64,000 nucleotides of DNA. Origin: Cliona cf. orientalis. Taxonomy: Eukaryota > Porifera > Demospongiae > Clionaida > Clionaidae. Numbering within the stretch: the stretch's first letter is position 1; the number at the start of each line of letters is the position of its first letter. Made by a program: the position numbers and the translations under genes. Under the pieces are notes generated by a model. That model had not been told where the DNA came from, searched no databases, and saw nothing but the letters and a program-made list of their open reading frames with translations. Where the stretch lies: NCBI GenBank assembly GCA_963930775.1, contig OZ005706.1, positions 3,090,545-3,154,544 of the forward strand. Direction: 5' to 3'. Below, one piece after another: positions 55,601 through 64,000 of this stretch.

Positions 55601-56154
55601 GGTGGTACGTTTAGTACATACCAGAATCATACTCACTCAATAATATTATAGGCTCTACAACAAGAGAGTCTTCCGAAAGTTGAGCCAATTTCCAAACAAT
55701 TTGAGTTACTTAAGAGGGTAATGGAACCTTCTCATGAAGCACATGGTGAGTTGATACAGTAAGGTACAGTATATTATACCTTAGTTATGCTGCATCACAG
55801 GTGATAAGGTCATAGGTTCACACAAGTCACATATTATAGGCCTACATGTTTGCCAATATAAGGCTAATAATATAATATTTGGGAGATACTTGTAGTAGAT
55901 ACTAGCTACGGTCCATTAATGGTAACTGGAAACTAAACTAGATAAGCTTGCTAATAGTATCAGATTCTGTAATCAGATTGACAATGTCTAGTCTATGCTG
56001 AAAATATTTTGTGCCTGATCTTGCAGGTGATGCTATTCTGGTAGATAATGCTGAGAATCTACTGTCAGCAGTTAAGGAGGTTATTGAGGCCATTCAAGCA
56101 GCCACTATTGAAATTAAAGATCGCAGTATTCGGGAGAGATTAGGACTCAAATGA
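46617..56154 (+). CDS. Ankyrin-ZU5-UPA-Death protein with C-terminal vinculin-tail domain (9 exons)
   Basis: Exons: 46617-49892, 50724-50856, 51023-51280, 51342-51370, 53319-53447, 53501-53610, 53683-53818, 55652-55745, 56027-56154. All are GT..AG and every phase agrees (0,1,1,0,0,2,0,1); 4293 nt, 1430 aa. The start is fixed by TAATAA directly before ATG. Residues about 45-650 are 18 ankyrin repeats; about 660-785 and 786-950 are ZU5-like modules (FNTTHFSLFTVIARLP; ACITLEPHGLEFKERMSIRI, YSTHFSNRKAVWL). About 975-1090 is UPA-like; about 1137-1222 a Death domain (RHKWRRIGMAVEIDPTTLEV, MLTKWLRSN). A proline-rich linker (RLPVPLPGKIVPMKKPPLPQ) leads to a helical end like the vinculin tail (LVDNAENLLSAVKEVIEAIQ; vinculin has LVHNAQNLMQSVKE). 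Likely a cytoplasmic scaffold linking death-fold partners to actin or lipid. Main alternative: two genes, the second starting at MEKPPIHSP (53319). Confidence 0.75.
46750..48560 (+). repeat. Ankyrin array with four-repeat (about 408-bp) higher-order period
   Basis: The 34-residue repeats cycle through four types: one ending TKYxCPVDCRN, one ending HKADLxARD, one ending KCLIDEFxCSxxVKG, and one ending YxLDPxAVD. The cycle recurs about four and a half times through exon 1, so the array grew by duplication of four-repeat blocks. Confidence 0.85.
49893..50723. repeat. Intron 1: foldback and CpG-rich insert
   Basis: 49930-50095 forms a long hairpin (ATGAATTCGAGTGCAATTTG, CTAATACATAAC and inverses). 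50205-50560 is CpG-rich with promoter-like ORF shadows and no recognised domain. 50560-50620 again carries GTGTGCAATTA and its inverse TAATTGCACAC, so the whole 49.93-50.62 kb may be one foldback insertion. Confidence 0.65.
51853..53179. mobile_element. 1327-bp TIR element, TSD TAAAGC, same family as 828-1528
   Basis: Left end TATGGTGGCCGAGAAGGACAC and right end are exact inverses for over 30 bases, and similarity runs on through GTACnnATCGACCCCGACGC. TAAAGC flanks both sides (51847-51852, 53180-53185). Subterminal arrays (51890-52110 and 52860-53150) are degenerate tandem CCCGACGTTCGTTTTCCGAC-like units of about 25-35 bases in opposite orientation. A third terminus-like sequence (ATAGTGTCCGTCTCAGCCAC) at 53030-53050 points to an internal rearrangement or nested copy. 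It lies in intron 4 of the ankyrin-vinculin-tail gene and encodes no transposase. Confidence 0.85.
53921..53979. repeat. Hairpin, foldback family E (intron 7)
   Basis: TAGCCTCGTCCCCAG pairs with CTGGGGACGAGGCTA across about 30 bases; same family as 18871-18902 and 40351-40401. Confidence 0.9.
54824..55598 (-). mobile_element. 775-bp hAT element with 8-bp TSD, carries a zinc-finger/hAT-like ORF
   Basis: Ends TAGGTCTGAGCTAATTATTCA and TGAATAATTAGCTCAGGCCTA are inverted, and the flanks are an exact 8-bp duplication CTGGTGGT (54816-54823, 55599-55606), as for hAT elements. A 215-codon minus-strand frame (55531 to 54884) encodes a C2H2/BED-like finger (GKLFCSACREELSPRKNIIT, then NHITCKKH) and a helical segment (MSQYVYRLKVLKTFLRAAIP), like the N-terminus of hAT or CGGBP1-type proteins; no catalytic domain. 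The frame starts inside the right end and stops near the left one, so it fills the element. It lies in intron 7 of the ankyrin-vinculin-tail gene, opposite strand. Confidence 0.85.
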
Positions 56155-56989
56155 GTAAAACGCGATGCCTGTACTGTGAATCAGTAATAAGTATATCTAT
56201 ATCAATAATTATTATTATGTTATGTGTGAAATTTTTTTTAAGTTCTGCCTGCATGATAGTCTTATTAGCTAGTATGTGTTCGGTACCTAGTGATTATTGA
56301 GCTTTGGATATTAAATTTGTACATTCACACGTTTTTGCAAGATGATAATAAATTATTATTTGTGCACCAACCACATTATAGCTAATAGAGGTTCATCCAT
56401 CCAACAACAATAACTACAATTTTCTTGTAGAGCAAGAGCAAGCATTGGCAATCAGCAGTCATCTCAGGAAGGAACTATCATTGTTGTAAGGTATAAACTT
56501 GACCTTTTACAGTCATGTCAAGTTTGTGAGCCAAAACAAATTTCTTTGGCCACTCCTTGTGTAGACTCCCCGTCAGCATCATGCAGCACCACCACTTATT
56601 ATATACCCTTCTTGTTGTTACCCTGTGCATGTGCACGCATACGCAGCAAGGGATAAAGCAATTAATGTCATCTGTTACACATCTGGGCCTCAAAGTCTAG
56701 CTCCTAAGAACAACTAGCAAATCCGTTGAAATAGTTGCTAGCTACGTACATTATGCTTTGAATCGTTGGTACGGATTTCTGTGCAAATAGTGCAGCAGGA
56801 TGCAGCATGCAAGATACCGTATTTATTCAAATACTAGCCGTGGCTACTATTATGTAGTCTACCAGATTTATACACATCATAACCACATGCACCCTCAACG
56901 GCATTATAATGGATGGATATAATATAAAATAGCAGAGGGCAAGCGATAGCTACCCCCCTTATAATTACCAGCCAAACTACTGGGATATA
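56155..56989. other. 3' flank of the ankyrin-vinculin-tail gene, no gene
   Basis: AATAAA-like AATAAATTATTATT at about 56347 may serve polyadenylation. 56.57-56.66 kb is an inverted fragment of the repeat with CCTTGCTGCGTATGCG, and 56.86-56.92 kb shares sequence with 31.9 kb. Confidence 0.4.
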
Positions 56990-56991
56990 CA

Positions 56992-57150
56992 GTGGAACCT
57001 CTCTAAAACTAGTCTAGTCTGGATGAAGGGGCTGGCACCCACCCTACTCTAAAGCGGACACCATTGGGACCAAAATTTTGTCCACTGTAGCTAGTTCGGG
57101 TTAGTGGTTGACCACACCCCTCCTACAATCGCGGCCAGCTATGATGGTCA
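56992..57150. mobile_element. Tigger/pogo-like MITE, one-ended copy
   Basis: CAGTGGAACCTCTC, then GCGGACACCATTGGGACCAA and CTCCTACAATCGCGGCCAGC, match the right end of the 7292-7800 element in reverse orientation. The other end is missing. Confidence 0.75.
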
Positions 57151-57804
57151 TTTGTAAAAGTAGGCAAATTGCCATGATTCTATCATGGGAAGACTTCTCC
57201 CTTGGATTAATCATGGGGAGATTTTATGTGATTTCTGCCATGATCTAATCATAGGAGGATTTTACATCACATGTAAAGTATACCCAGTGTTTACATTCGT
57301 TACTTTATATGGGAAGATTTTACGTAAGGTCAAAGTTTTTACATAAATCTTCCCATGTAATAGCTATAGACTGACTTACCAACACAATAATCAGGGGGTG
57401 CATGTGATTTATGTATGACCTCTGACCTCACGTAAAATCTTCCCATGTGATACTGACTTACCAGTGCAAAACCCTCGGCGCGCAAGCACTGAGCAGTACT
57501 GCATTAGTGCAGATGCTTACATGCATCCTATAGGCCTATGGGCTTCCTAGCACAATGTCAGAGTAACCACAAGAATTTACATTGCATGCGATTGCGTAAT
57601 GTCCAGCAGTATCACGTGTGTAATGCTGTGTCAGCATTTTTTAGCATGCAGAGATAGCCTAGAAGCTTCTCTGCCAGTGTGCTACGATCAGTGATGAACC
57701 AGTCGTGTTGTTGGATCTATAACTAACCATATATACTTTTCGAGCTGAAAAGAAGCCATCGCTGTCTCGTTTGGCCGTCGAAAGTTCGCCAGGGAGCGAG
57801 GAAG

Positions 57805-58120
57805 CAGGGGCGGCTGAGGGTAGGTCAGTTTGGGGGGGCAGTCAGGTACCCACAAATTTTATAACGAATGTCATATAGTACAGTTCGGTATACAGAGCTT
57901 GTAGCTAGCTAGTTAGGTCCACCTTCATCATTAGAATTTTGGTTCAATGAACTTGAATTGATGATAGCTAGTAGATGAGTTGCCAGAAATACAGTGTACA
58001 TGCATCATAATAATAATGTAGGTCTAAGTATAGCCATCCAGTTTGGGGGGGGCAAGGCCCACTGATCTTAACTTTGGGGGGGCGATTGCCCCCCCTGCCC
58101 CCCCTGTTCCGCCTCCCCTG
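57805..58120. mobile_element. hAT-like MITE (CAGGGGCGG ends)
   Basis: CAGGGGCGGCTGAGG on the left and the inverse of CAGGGGAGGCGGAAC on the right; G-runs and C-runs just inside the ends (CAGTTTGGGGGGG, GATTGCCCCCCC) are typical of this class. No ORF. Confidence 0.65.
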
Positions 58121-58350
58121 GGAACGAAGCGGTGACCAGCAAATGACGCCATATCTCTTGAACGAAGCGTTTTCAGGAAAAGCCAAACGGTGGAAACGTT
58201 GAAAATACCATAAAGAACCCTATAAAACTTTGTTTGCGAAGTAAAAACGAGGTAGGCAGCTGATTTCGTGGTAACAGACAGACAGACACACACACACACA
58301 CACACAGAACGACTACCGTAACCCTGCGGCGCATGCACCGAGGGTTAATT
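58121..58350. repeat. Dispersed repeat family B copy with GA/CA microsatellite
   Basis: CGCCATATCTCTTGAACGAA, AGACAGACAGACACACACAC and ACCCTGCGGCGCATGCACCG: the same order of 'ATATGGCG', 'GACAGACAGA' and 'CTGCGCATGCG' words as in the 42.4 and 63.9 kb copies. Confidence 0.55.
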
Positions 58351-58753
58351 ATCTCGGAATGATTTATGTGTGACCTCTGACCTCACGTAAAATCTCCCCA
58401 GATATAAAATTATACAATGTAGGTATGTTGGCTGATAATACTGCCATAACACACTGCTCGAACAGATGGACTTTTAACCTCACGTAAAACCTTCCCAGAT
58501 ATATAAACAATGAATGTATTATGGGATGACATTAATGTAAGTGATCCATATATAGGCTGACCTTTGACCCCACACTAATAGTACTTGTGGAATTTGAGTA
58601 TCTCATCTACTCCAACACTTCCGAAATCGATCGCTTGGTAGTAACATGCGGAGCTAAATTTCATGCACATCCTTCAATAATATTATCTGTTGGGGAAGTA
58701 GCTATGTTTGGAATTGTTTGACATCATGGCCTTGGATTAGCTATATAGTACTG

Positions 58754-58754
<1 letters not shown>

Positions 58755-58792
<38 letters not shown>

Positions 58793-59630
58793 GCTTTACA
58801 GCTGGCAGCTGAAGGACTGCTACAATATGTAACAGCCTGACAAGACAGTGTAGATTAAAATTACAAAGAATGAGATGATAAATAATTAAATGAGTTGATA
58901 ATTACAATGTGTGGTTCAGTTTAGCCGGAGTGCTGACACAACTACGTGAATCGAGATTTTGGCTGGGAGAAGCAGGATGGACACTGGCAGGAGTAAAAGT
59001 ATGTGCAATTGTTTTCAGGGTCAAAATTTGCCATAAACTCATTCCAGAAGATATCTTTTAATTTGGATCTGATGGTATTGTAGGAGAGACTCAGGTCGAG
59101 TGGTGGGAGAGAGTTCCATAGGTGTGGTAGCCTGTTAAAGTAAAACTGTTTATTTCTGTTATGTCTGATGAGTGGCTGGACAAGCTTTCTGAAACTTCCA
59201 GATCTAGTGTTGTGTTGGCTGAATGAGATGTAGCTATTTAGAGATGTTAAAAGAGTTGCTAGGTGAGATGTGTTTTAAGGATTGGATGAAAAAGCAAATG
59301 TCATTGAACTCTAGCAACATTGTGAGAGGTAGAAGATCGAGCTTAACAAGTCTAGATCTATAGTCAGATATGTAATCGTTGAGTATGTATTTGGTGGCAC
59401 GACGTTGGACAGACTCAATCGGATTGATGTCATTGAGGTGGAGTGGTCTCCAGATCTGAGACCCATAGAGGAGTTGTGATCTGACAAGAGAGATATAGAG
59501 TCTTTTTTTGGTGGTGATATCACTTGATGAGGAGAATGTGCGGCGGAGCAGGCCAAGTATTTTATAGGCTTTGGACGTTATCTTAGCAATATGGTGGGAC
59601 CACGATGTTCCACCACCAGTGTTAACCACT
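58755..59630 (-). mobile_element. LINE 3' end, 5'-truncated, with (AAT)n tail
   Basis: Minus strand: WSHHIAKITSKAYKILGLLR, TTKKRLYISLVRSQLLYGSQ, then IESVQRRATKYIL, a typical C-terminal domain after the RT of CR1/Jockey-group LINEs, open for 131 codons. Beyond the stop near 59234 similarity continues in another frame (NRNKQFYFNRLPHLWNSLPP, FYSCQCPSC). It ends in an (AAT)n run at 58755-58795. 5' truncation at about 59630 is normal for LINE insertions. Confidence 0.8.
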
Positions 59631-60051
59631 AGCTACTCCTAGACCAGAATATTTACTAAGTGAAGTCAGAAACTTGAGTCATGTATTCACAAATAATTGG
59701 GATGAACCGGCTCGAATTATCTGGGACAGCCTGTGATGCTGAGGTAGCTATGTGATCCAGTGCTGAGACTAGACATATACCTGGTCCAGTAGCTAATGAA
59801 ACACCTACTTACCAAAAGAAAATGATGTAACTGAGTTATATTTCCTTCATGATTTCAATACCTCAAGGAAGGGAGGAACATTGTTACTTATTGAATTTAT
59901 CATAATAATATTATTTGCCCCAAGAAGCAGCAAGTTTCATTAAGTAATAGCCACCTGTCAATACCCACGGGATGTCTCTTTAAAATTTAATGTTTCAGGG
60001 GAAGTATATTACATATTATTAAATTTTTATCTATCTGCGTGTACTCCATAG
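59631..60051. other. No gene recognised
   Basis: Short frames only between the LINE 5' junction and the possible TM exon. Confidence 0.4.
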
Positions 60052-60229
60052 GCATGTGAATTTCAACCCATCAGTAATTATAAACCATGGCCAATTAGTG
60101 GCAGATCATATATATCATACAGAATTTGAAATCACTATTGCCACATTTTCAGCAGCAGTAATAGTGCTGATAGCAGTAGCTATTAGTATTACATTGGTTG
60201 TAGGATTTCTCCACTGTAACAGTGTATAA
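60052..60229 (+). CDS. Possible terminal exon with a transmembrane helix
   Basis: After a good acceptor (TTTTTATCTATC ... CCATAG) the frame reads HVNFNPSVIINHGQL, then FEITIATFSAAVIVL and IAVAISITLVVGFLHC before TAA at 60227. The hydrophobic stretch of about 23 residues followed by a short tail resembles a single-pass membrane anchor. The upstream exons were not found, and its phase does not fit the Death-domain exon downstream. Low confidence. Confidence 0.3.
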
Positions 60230-60816
60230 AAATTACATAAGAGAACCACTCCGTATTGAAGAACAAGCATCACCCTTGGTTGTGAAACTGGAAGATATTA
60301 ATTTATTTATTTATTTATATAATTTCTGCAAAGCAGGGGTTACATGAATTAGCATAAAGCTAGTAGCTACAAAGCATGCAACCGAAAAGAGAAAGTAATA
60401 ATTAGCATTAGTATGATTTAAATAAAATTAAAGTCTCCTGAGAGCAGACTAATGATACCATTCCCCCCCCCCCCCCCCACCCACCCTGAATGAAACCCTA
60501 TTAAGTGTGGCAGATTGATAAACTCATATTTTCAATTGGACACCCTAACAAAGATCAACACTGCTAAGGAATGTAAAGGAGACTACCAATCGCGAGTAGG
60601 CAACAGCTAGGTAAAGGGTCGATGGCGATTAATAATACTGTCGTCAGACTTCAAATTGCGGGTTGGCCTACCGATAGGATAGGGGCTTTCCCTGGGGATG
60701 CCCCACGATTCTACTGGATCTCCACTATGGCTGAAGGTATCACTATCAGAATAAACATAATGATTTCACTTCGTTATGACGATATTATTGTAATAATTAT
60801 GTCCGATATTATGCAG
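60230..60816. other. No gene recognised
   Basis: Has TTTATTTATTTATT at about 60300 and a C-run at about 60464-60478. GCTAGGTAAAGGGTCGA at 60608 recurs at 37457. Confidence 0.4.
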
Positions 60817-61154
60817 CCAGTTCGCAGATCTCTCGGACGGGACTCAATGCAGCACTAGGCAAACATGACTTATCTGCCATACTGAATCAGTTGGCAAGTG
60901 TAGCCTCCAAGTGGCAGCTCATCGGAACGTGCCTGGAAGTAGAGCAATCAGAGATCGATGAAATCGAGAAGCGTAATCTATCACCCAAAGAAGCTCTCTG
61001 TAAGCTACTTTCCAGGTGGCTAGATACGACCAATCATACGGTAACCTGGGCTGATATTGTTGATGCCTTGAGGCAGCCTATTCTCGATGAAAAGCGTGTT
61101 GCTCAACAAATTGAAGATGATGTAAGAAATCGATCAAGTGAGAATTTTAATTAG
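60817..61154 (+). CDS. Death-domain exon (C-terminal end of an adaptor-like protein)
   Basis: After a TTATGCAG acceptor the frame reads SSQISRTGLNAALGKHDLSA, then SVASKWQLIGTCLEVEQSEI and EALCKLLSRWLDTTNHTVTW, ADIVDALRQPILDEKRVAQQ, with stop at 61154: 111 residues. The order of six helices with the W-LG-LGI, 'LLxxW' and 'TWxxLxxAL' signatures is that of a Death domain. The usual continuation is short, so this is the last exon. The first exons were not identified; an ORF at 60622 overlaps in another frame. If a full gene exists it would join receptor or ankyrin/ZU5 proteins in death-fold signalling, like the gene 5 kb upstream. Confidence 0.65.
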
Positions 61155-62005
61155 TATTAATTTTTATTGAATGCCAGTGGGTGACTTTAGTATGATTGAG
61201 CACGAGAAAAAACAACATGGCGTTTCAACGGCTCACTATGTTTGTAGTGGATCTTGATCTAGGATATTGCAGCCTATGAACATGCAGAGATAAAACGATT
61301 CCATGATCTTTTAATTTTTGATCGAACCGAAATGAATGGTTTGGGACGTTTACCGCACGGTACTATGCAGTTACTGTGCAATAATTTGCGAGCGATAACT
61401 ATACATTCTTGGCAGGTTATTTGCGTGTGCTCACGGTCCTTCCCACCTGGGATGCTGCATGAAATGTTGCTCAGAATATCTGGGAATGGGCCTTGGAGTG
61501 AACTTGTGACTAGGGGCTATTTTATTATTGAGCTACACATACGTATCCTTTCTAATATAGGCGACGCTAAAAACATAATTACAGATCCCGCAGGGGCCTC
61601 CAAGTAGCACCAAAAATTCAAAGGCGTCTAAACTGGGGAGGCGCCTAAGAGCTGCAATTAGAAGGCCATGGAAGTTTTGCAAGAAGACAAGTGCTTTCAC
61701 TGAATGGTACTATTTAGTGGCAGTGAATATGATAGTGGCGAAAACAACTAAAATATGGCAGTTCTTTTTGGAACTTTTACTCTGATAGCTGAATTATGCT
61801 CGAGTTGCTGGTACTGTAGCCATCTGGCAGAATGGTTGTCTATAACTCCAGAAAGACATCAAAGCAGTAGGTAAGTGGGCATATATATGTAAGAGACAGC
61901 CTAGTTAGACATCTAAATCACTAGCTCGATAGATCAATCAGTATGCAATATTGCACGTGGCAATATTATTATTATTCCAATTAAATAGATACTGCCTAAA
62001 AGTAC
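61155..62005. other. No gene recognised
   Basis: GGCGTCTAAACTGGGGAGGC at about 61622 is mirrored by GGCGCCTAAATTAGGGTGGC at 63199, outside the TIR element described next. Otherwise short frames. Confidence 0.4.
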
Positions 62006-63131
62006 CGTAGGTCGGGTTTTGAATGCGTAGTTAACGATTGCGAAAGGTGCTAAACAAGCCAGATTACAATTCTAATGATTGTGAATTGCCAAACAAGAAG
62101 CCACATGCACCCTGAAACTTAGCTATAATTGGGGCGAGCCAAAGCGAGCCCCACACAAGTGATGTCAATCGAGATTTTCCGTTTGTATGTATGTATATAT
62201 ATATATATGTATATGTGCCGTCCGTCATTCCGTATATATCTGTCTTCTGTTTCAACGATATGCAATATTTCTTCCATTACGCGCATGCGCACACGACGTA
62301 GGGGACACGGGAGCGAACACTTCAATGTGGAGGAAGAGGGCAAGCTCTGTGACATCGAGCGACTAAAAAAGAAGGAAGACTGAGAAAATACAGAAACAGA
62401 TATACATCAGAAATTTCACAAGTAGAGCTGCAGAAACTCAGACTGAGGGGGCAAGGTTGCAGAGAAAAATTATGTTGTTCTAGGCAGGCAGAGTGAAATA
62501 TTTTGAGTGCAGAGATGCGAGACTCCAAATTCAAGGCCCTAAAAACAAGTGACTGTTGCTAGCAAAAATTAATGATCATCGCTATGAGGCTACGCTGAAC
62601 TATGAGGCCACTAGCCAAGTAGCTAGAGACGCAATCTAACCATAGTTTCCACTCCCTCGAGTCAATTCCTATCTGTATATATACCAAATCATTTGTACTT
62701 AGTCTTGTGTGGGGTTCGTGGAGGCTCGCCCCATTGATGTTAAAACATCGTCTCTAGTATTATATAGACGTGTGGCTTGTGAGGCTGCAAGTGGGGTGGG
62801 CTGACACCATACTGCTCCTGCTCGAGCATAGATTATGGCTCGACCGATAGTTGCATTTGGCTTGGTGTTGGCAGGTTGGCAGTTGGCTTAAAGAATCAAA
62901 GAAGACTCATTCTCACGCTCGATGATCGACAGCTATACGTACATGCATGCAAGTATATCAAACACACGTGCGATCGATAACGCATGCATGTTGGCAACTA
63001 CAGCATGTGCACTTGAGCAAAAGGAGTGTGGCACGTGGAATATTATTCATTGCGTATTCTTTTGATTACGTCTTATATAAAGACTTGCAATTTACAATCA
63101 AAAGAATCTTGCATTCAAAACCCGACCTATG
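62006..63131. mobile_element. 1.13-kb inverted-repeat element with a nested MITE
   Basis: CCGTAGGTCGGGTTTTGAAT at the left pairs with ATTCAAAACCCGACCTATGG at the right. Inside, GGGGCGAGCCAAAGCGAGCC and the following CCACACAAG (62131-62159) pair with CTTGTGTGGGGTTCGTGGAG, GCTCGCCCC (62706-62734), marking a 604-bp nested element. No transposase. Confidence 0.7.
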
Positions 63132-63239
63132 GTGACTGATGTCCGGAAAGGTACCTTAAATTACGTAGAATCGAAAAAAAAATTATGCAGGTTTCAAGGG
63201 CGCCTAAATTAGGGTGGCACCTATATAAGCACATATATA

Positions 63240-63680
63240 TAAAGTATTTGAGCACGATAATAGCCTTCCTGGATGAAGAGTAAAATTAGCATAAATTATG
63301 TTCATTACTGAGATGTAGATAAGGGATCAGATGGTGGCTAATACTGTGCAGGCCACAAAAGTTTTGTTACTGTAGCTGGAATAGTAGCTAGCATACATTA
63401 TGGTAGAGCATTTTATGGTGTATATATTGAACATACTTAGCATGCAATATCTTGATAGTACTGAGGATACTATACAAATAGTGCAGGTACGTACTTATGT
63501 GATGTAGCGCTCCTCAGAGGTGGCCTGCGCTCGCCATGCTTTCTCAAGACAACTTACTGACTATACATTCATAGCAGAGCGCAACTCAACTGAGAGTTTG
63601 CACCTAACAAGAACTTTTAGAGCATAGTTACTGTATTCCATCACTCCACTGTAGAGTTGTTGCTATGATTTGATGACCCT
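63240..63680. other. No gene recognised
   Basis: AT-rich; short frames only. Confidence 0.4.
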
Positions 63681-64000
63681 TTCCATCGCTGAGCTCGAAC
63701 ATTTGCAGTCCCATCAGCATATGCTAGTAGGGTGGGTGTGGTCGATAAACCACCGGCATACTGAACAGAAATTAATGCATGATTTGTAGCGCTAGTAAGC
63801 CATTTTCAGCAATTTGAAGCATGTAGAAACCAGTTTTTCACTGATATCTACCAATTTGTTGTGCTCACAGCAAGCATAAATATCTAGAACTCAAGATCTG
63901 GTGATTTTCATGCTGATGACGACAATGGACGGACATCTGGACAAACTGATTGCTTTAGCCTTTGCGCATGCATGTGGGGTAATAACGATTATGTCATAGA
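63681..64000 (+). repeat. Dispersed repeat family B copy, cut by the window edge
   Basis: GTTGTGCTCACAGCAAGCAT, TCAAGATCTGGTGATTTTCA and CTTTGCGCATGCATGTGGGG align in order with 42367-42482, at about 65% by eye. No coding frame is kept here. Confidence 0.55.

Larger units (their letters stand above)
57300..58510. repeat. Repeated block ACCTCTGACCTCACGTAAAA, split by insertions
   Basis: GATTTATGTATGACCTCTGA plus CCTCACGTAAAATCTTCCC occurs at about 57410-57450, again at 58360-58400 (one-letter variants), with shorter forms at 57310 (inverted) and 58478. The second copy follows a repeat at 58.12-58.35 kb and the hAT-like element. Confidence 0.7.

Noticed and set aside
57300-58510. Regularly spaced repeats considered as an array of the CRISPR type
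   Set aside because: Spacing is irregular, copies differ, and the context is an animal genome; they are pieces of a dispersed repeat.

Overview
This window looks like nuclear DNA of an early-branching animal, most likely a demosponge. It is AT-rich and gene density is moderate. Introns are short with GT..AG borders, and very many small inverted-repeat transposons are present. The recognisable families (ankyrin-ZU5-UPA-Death proteins, beta-helix plus multi-TM receptors, Kelch proteins, ependymin-like secreted proteins) are typical of sponge genomes. The assignment is inferred from content; no marker gene fixes it. Exon models were read by hand from frame, phase and splice sites.

Layout. 0-2.2 kb: 5' exons of an eIF2A-like gene (minus strand, running off the left edge) and a 701-bp TIR element. 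2.3-4.8 kb: an integrase-core gene of transposon origin, broken. 6.85-12.53 kb: a five-exon minus-strand gene with a doubled DMAP1-binding motif and a 20-residue repeat array. It is divergent, across a 400-bp shared promoter region, from a Kelch ORF (12.9-14.1 kb) carrying two in-frame TAG codons. 15-24 kb: transposon territory, with a decayed duplicate of the eIF2A exons, a minus-strand LINE, a foldback element inside it, and a nearly perfect 1721-bp tandem duplication.

24.2-31.5 kb: two intronless receptor-like genes, one with a large Pmp-type beta-helix ectodomain (1280 aa) and a shorter relative that has lost it (627 aa). 32.4-33.8 kb: a four-exon secreted ependymin-like gene. 34.4-35.9 kb: an open Penelope-like reverse transcriptase with no endonuclease. 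36.5-37.3 kb: a broken gene fragment. 37.5-46.5 kb: TIR elements, a LINE endonuclease fragment and a decayed Crypton tyrosine recombinase.

46.6-56.2 kb holds the most notable gene. Nine exons in consistent phase (4293 nt, 1430 aa) predict 18 ankyrin repeats (in a four-repeat higher-order period), two ZU5 modules, a UPA-like region, a Death domain, a proline-rich linker and a vinculin-tail helical domain. I do not know this combination. Its introns hold a 1.3-kb TIR element and a 775-bp hAT element with exact target duplications. 57-64 kb: further DNA-element remnants, a LINE 3' end, a possible TM exon, a second Death-domain exon at 60.8-61.2 kb and nested inverted repeats at 62-63.1 kb.
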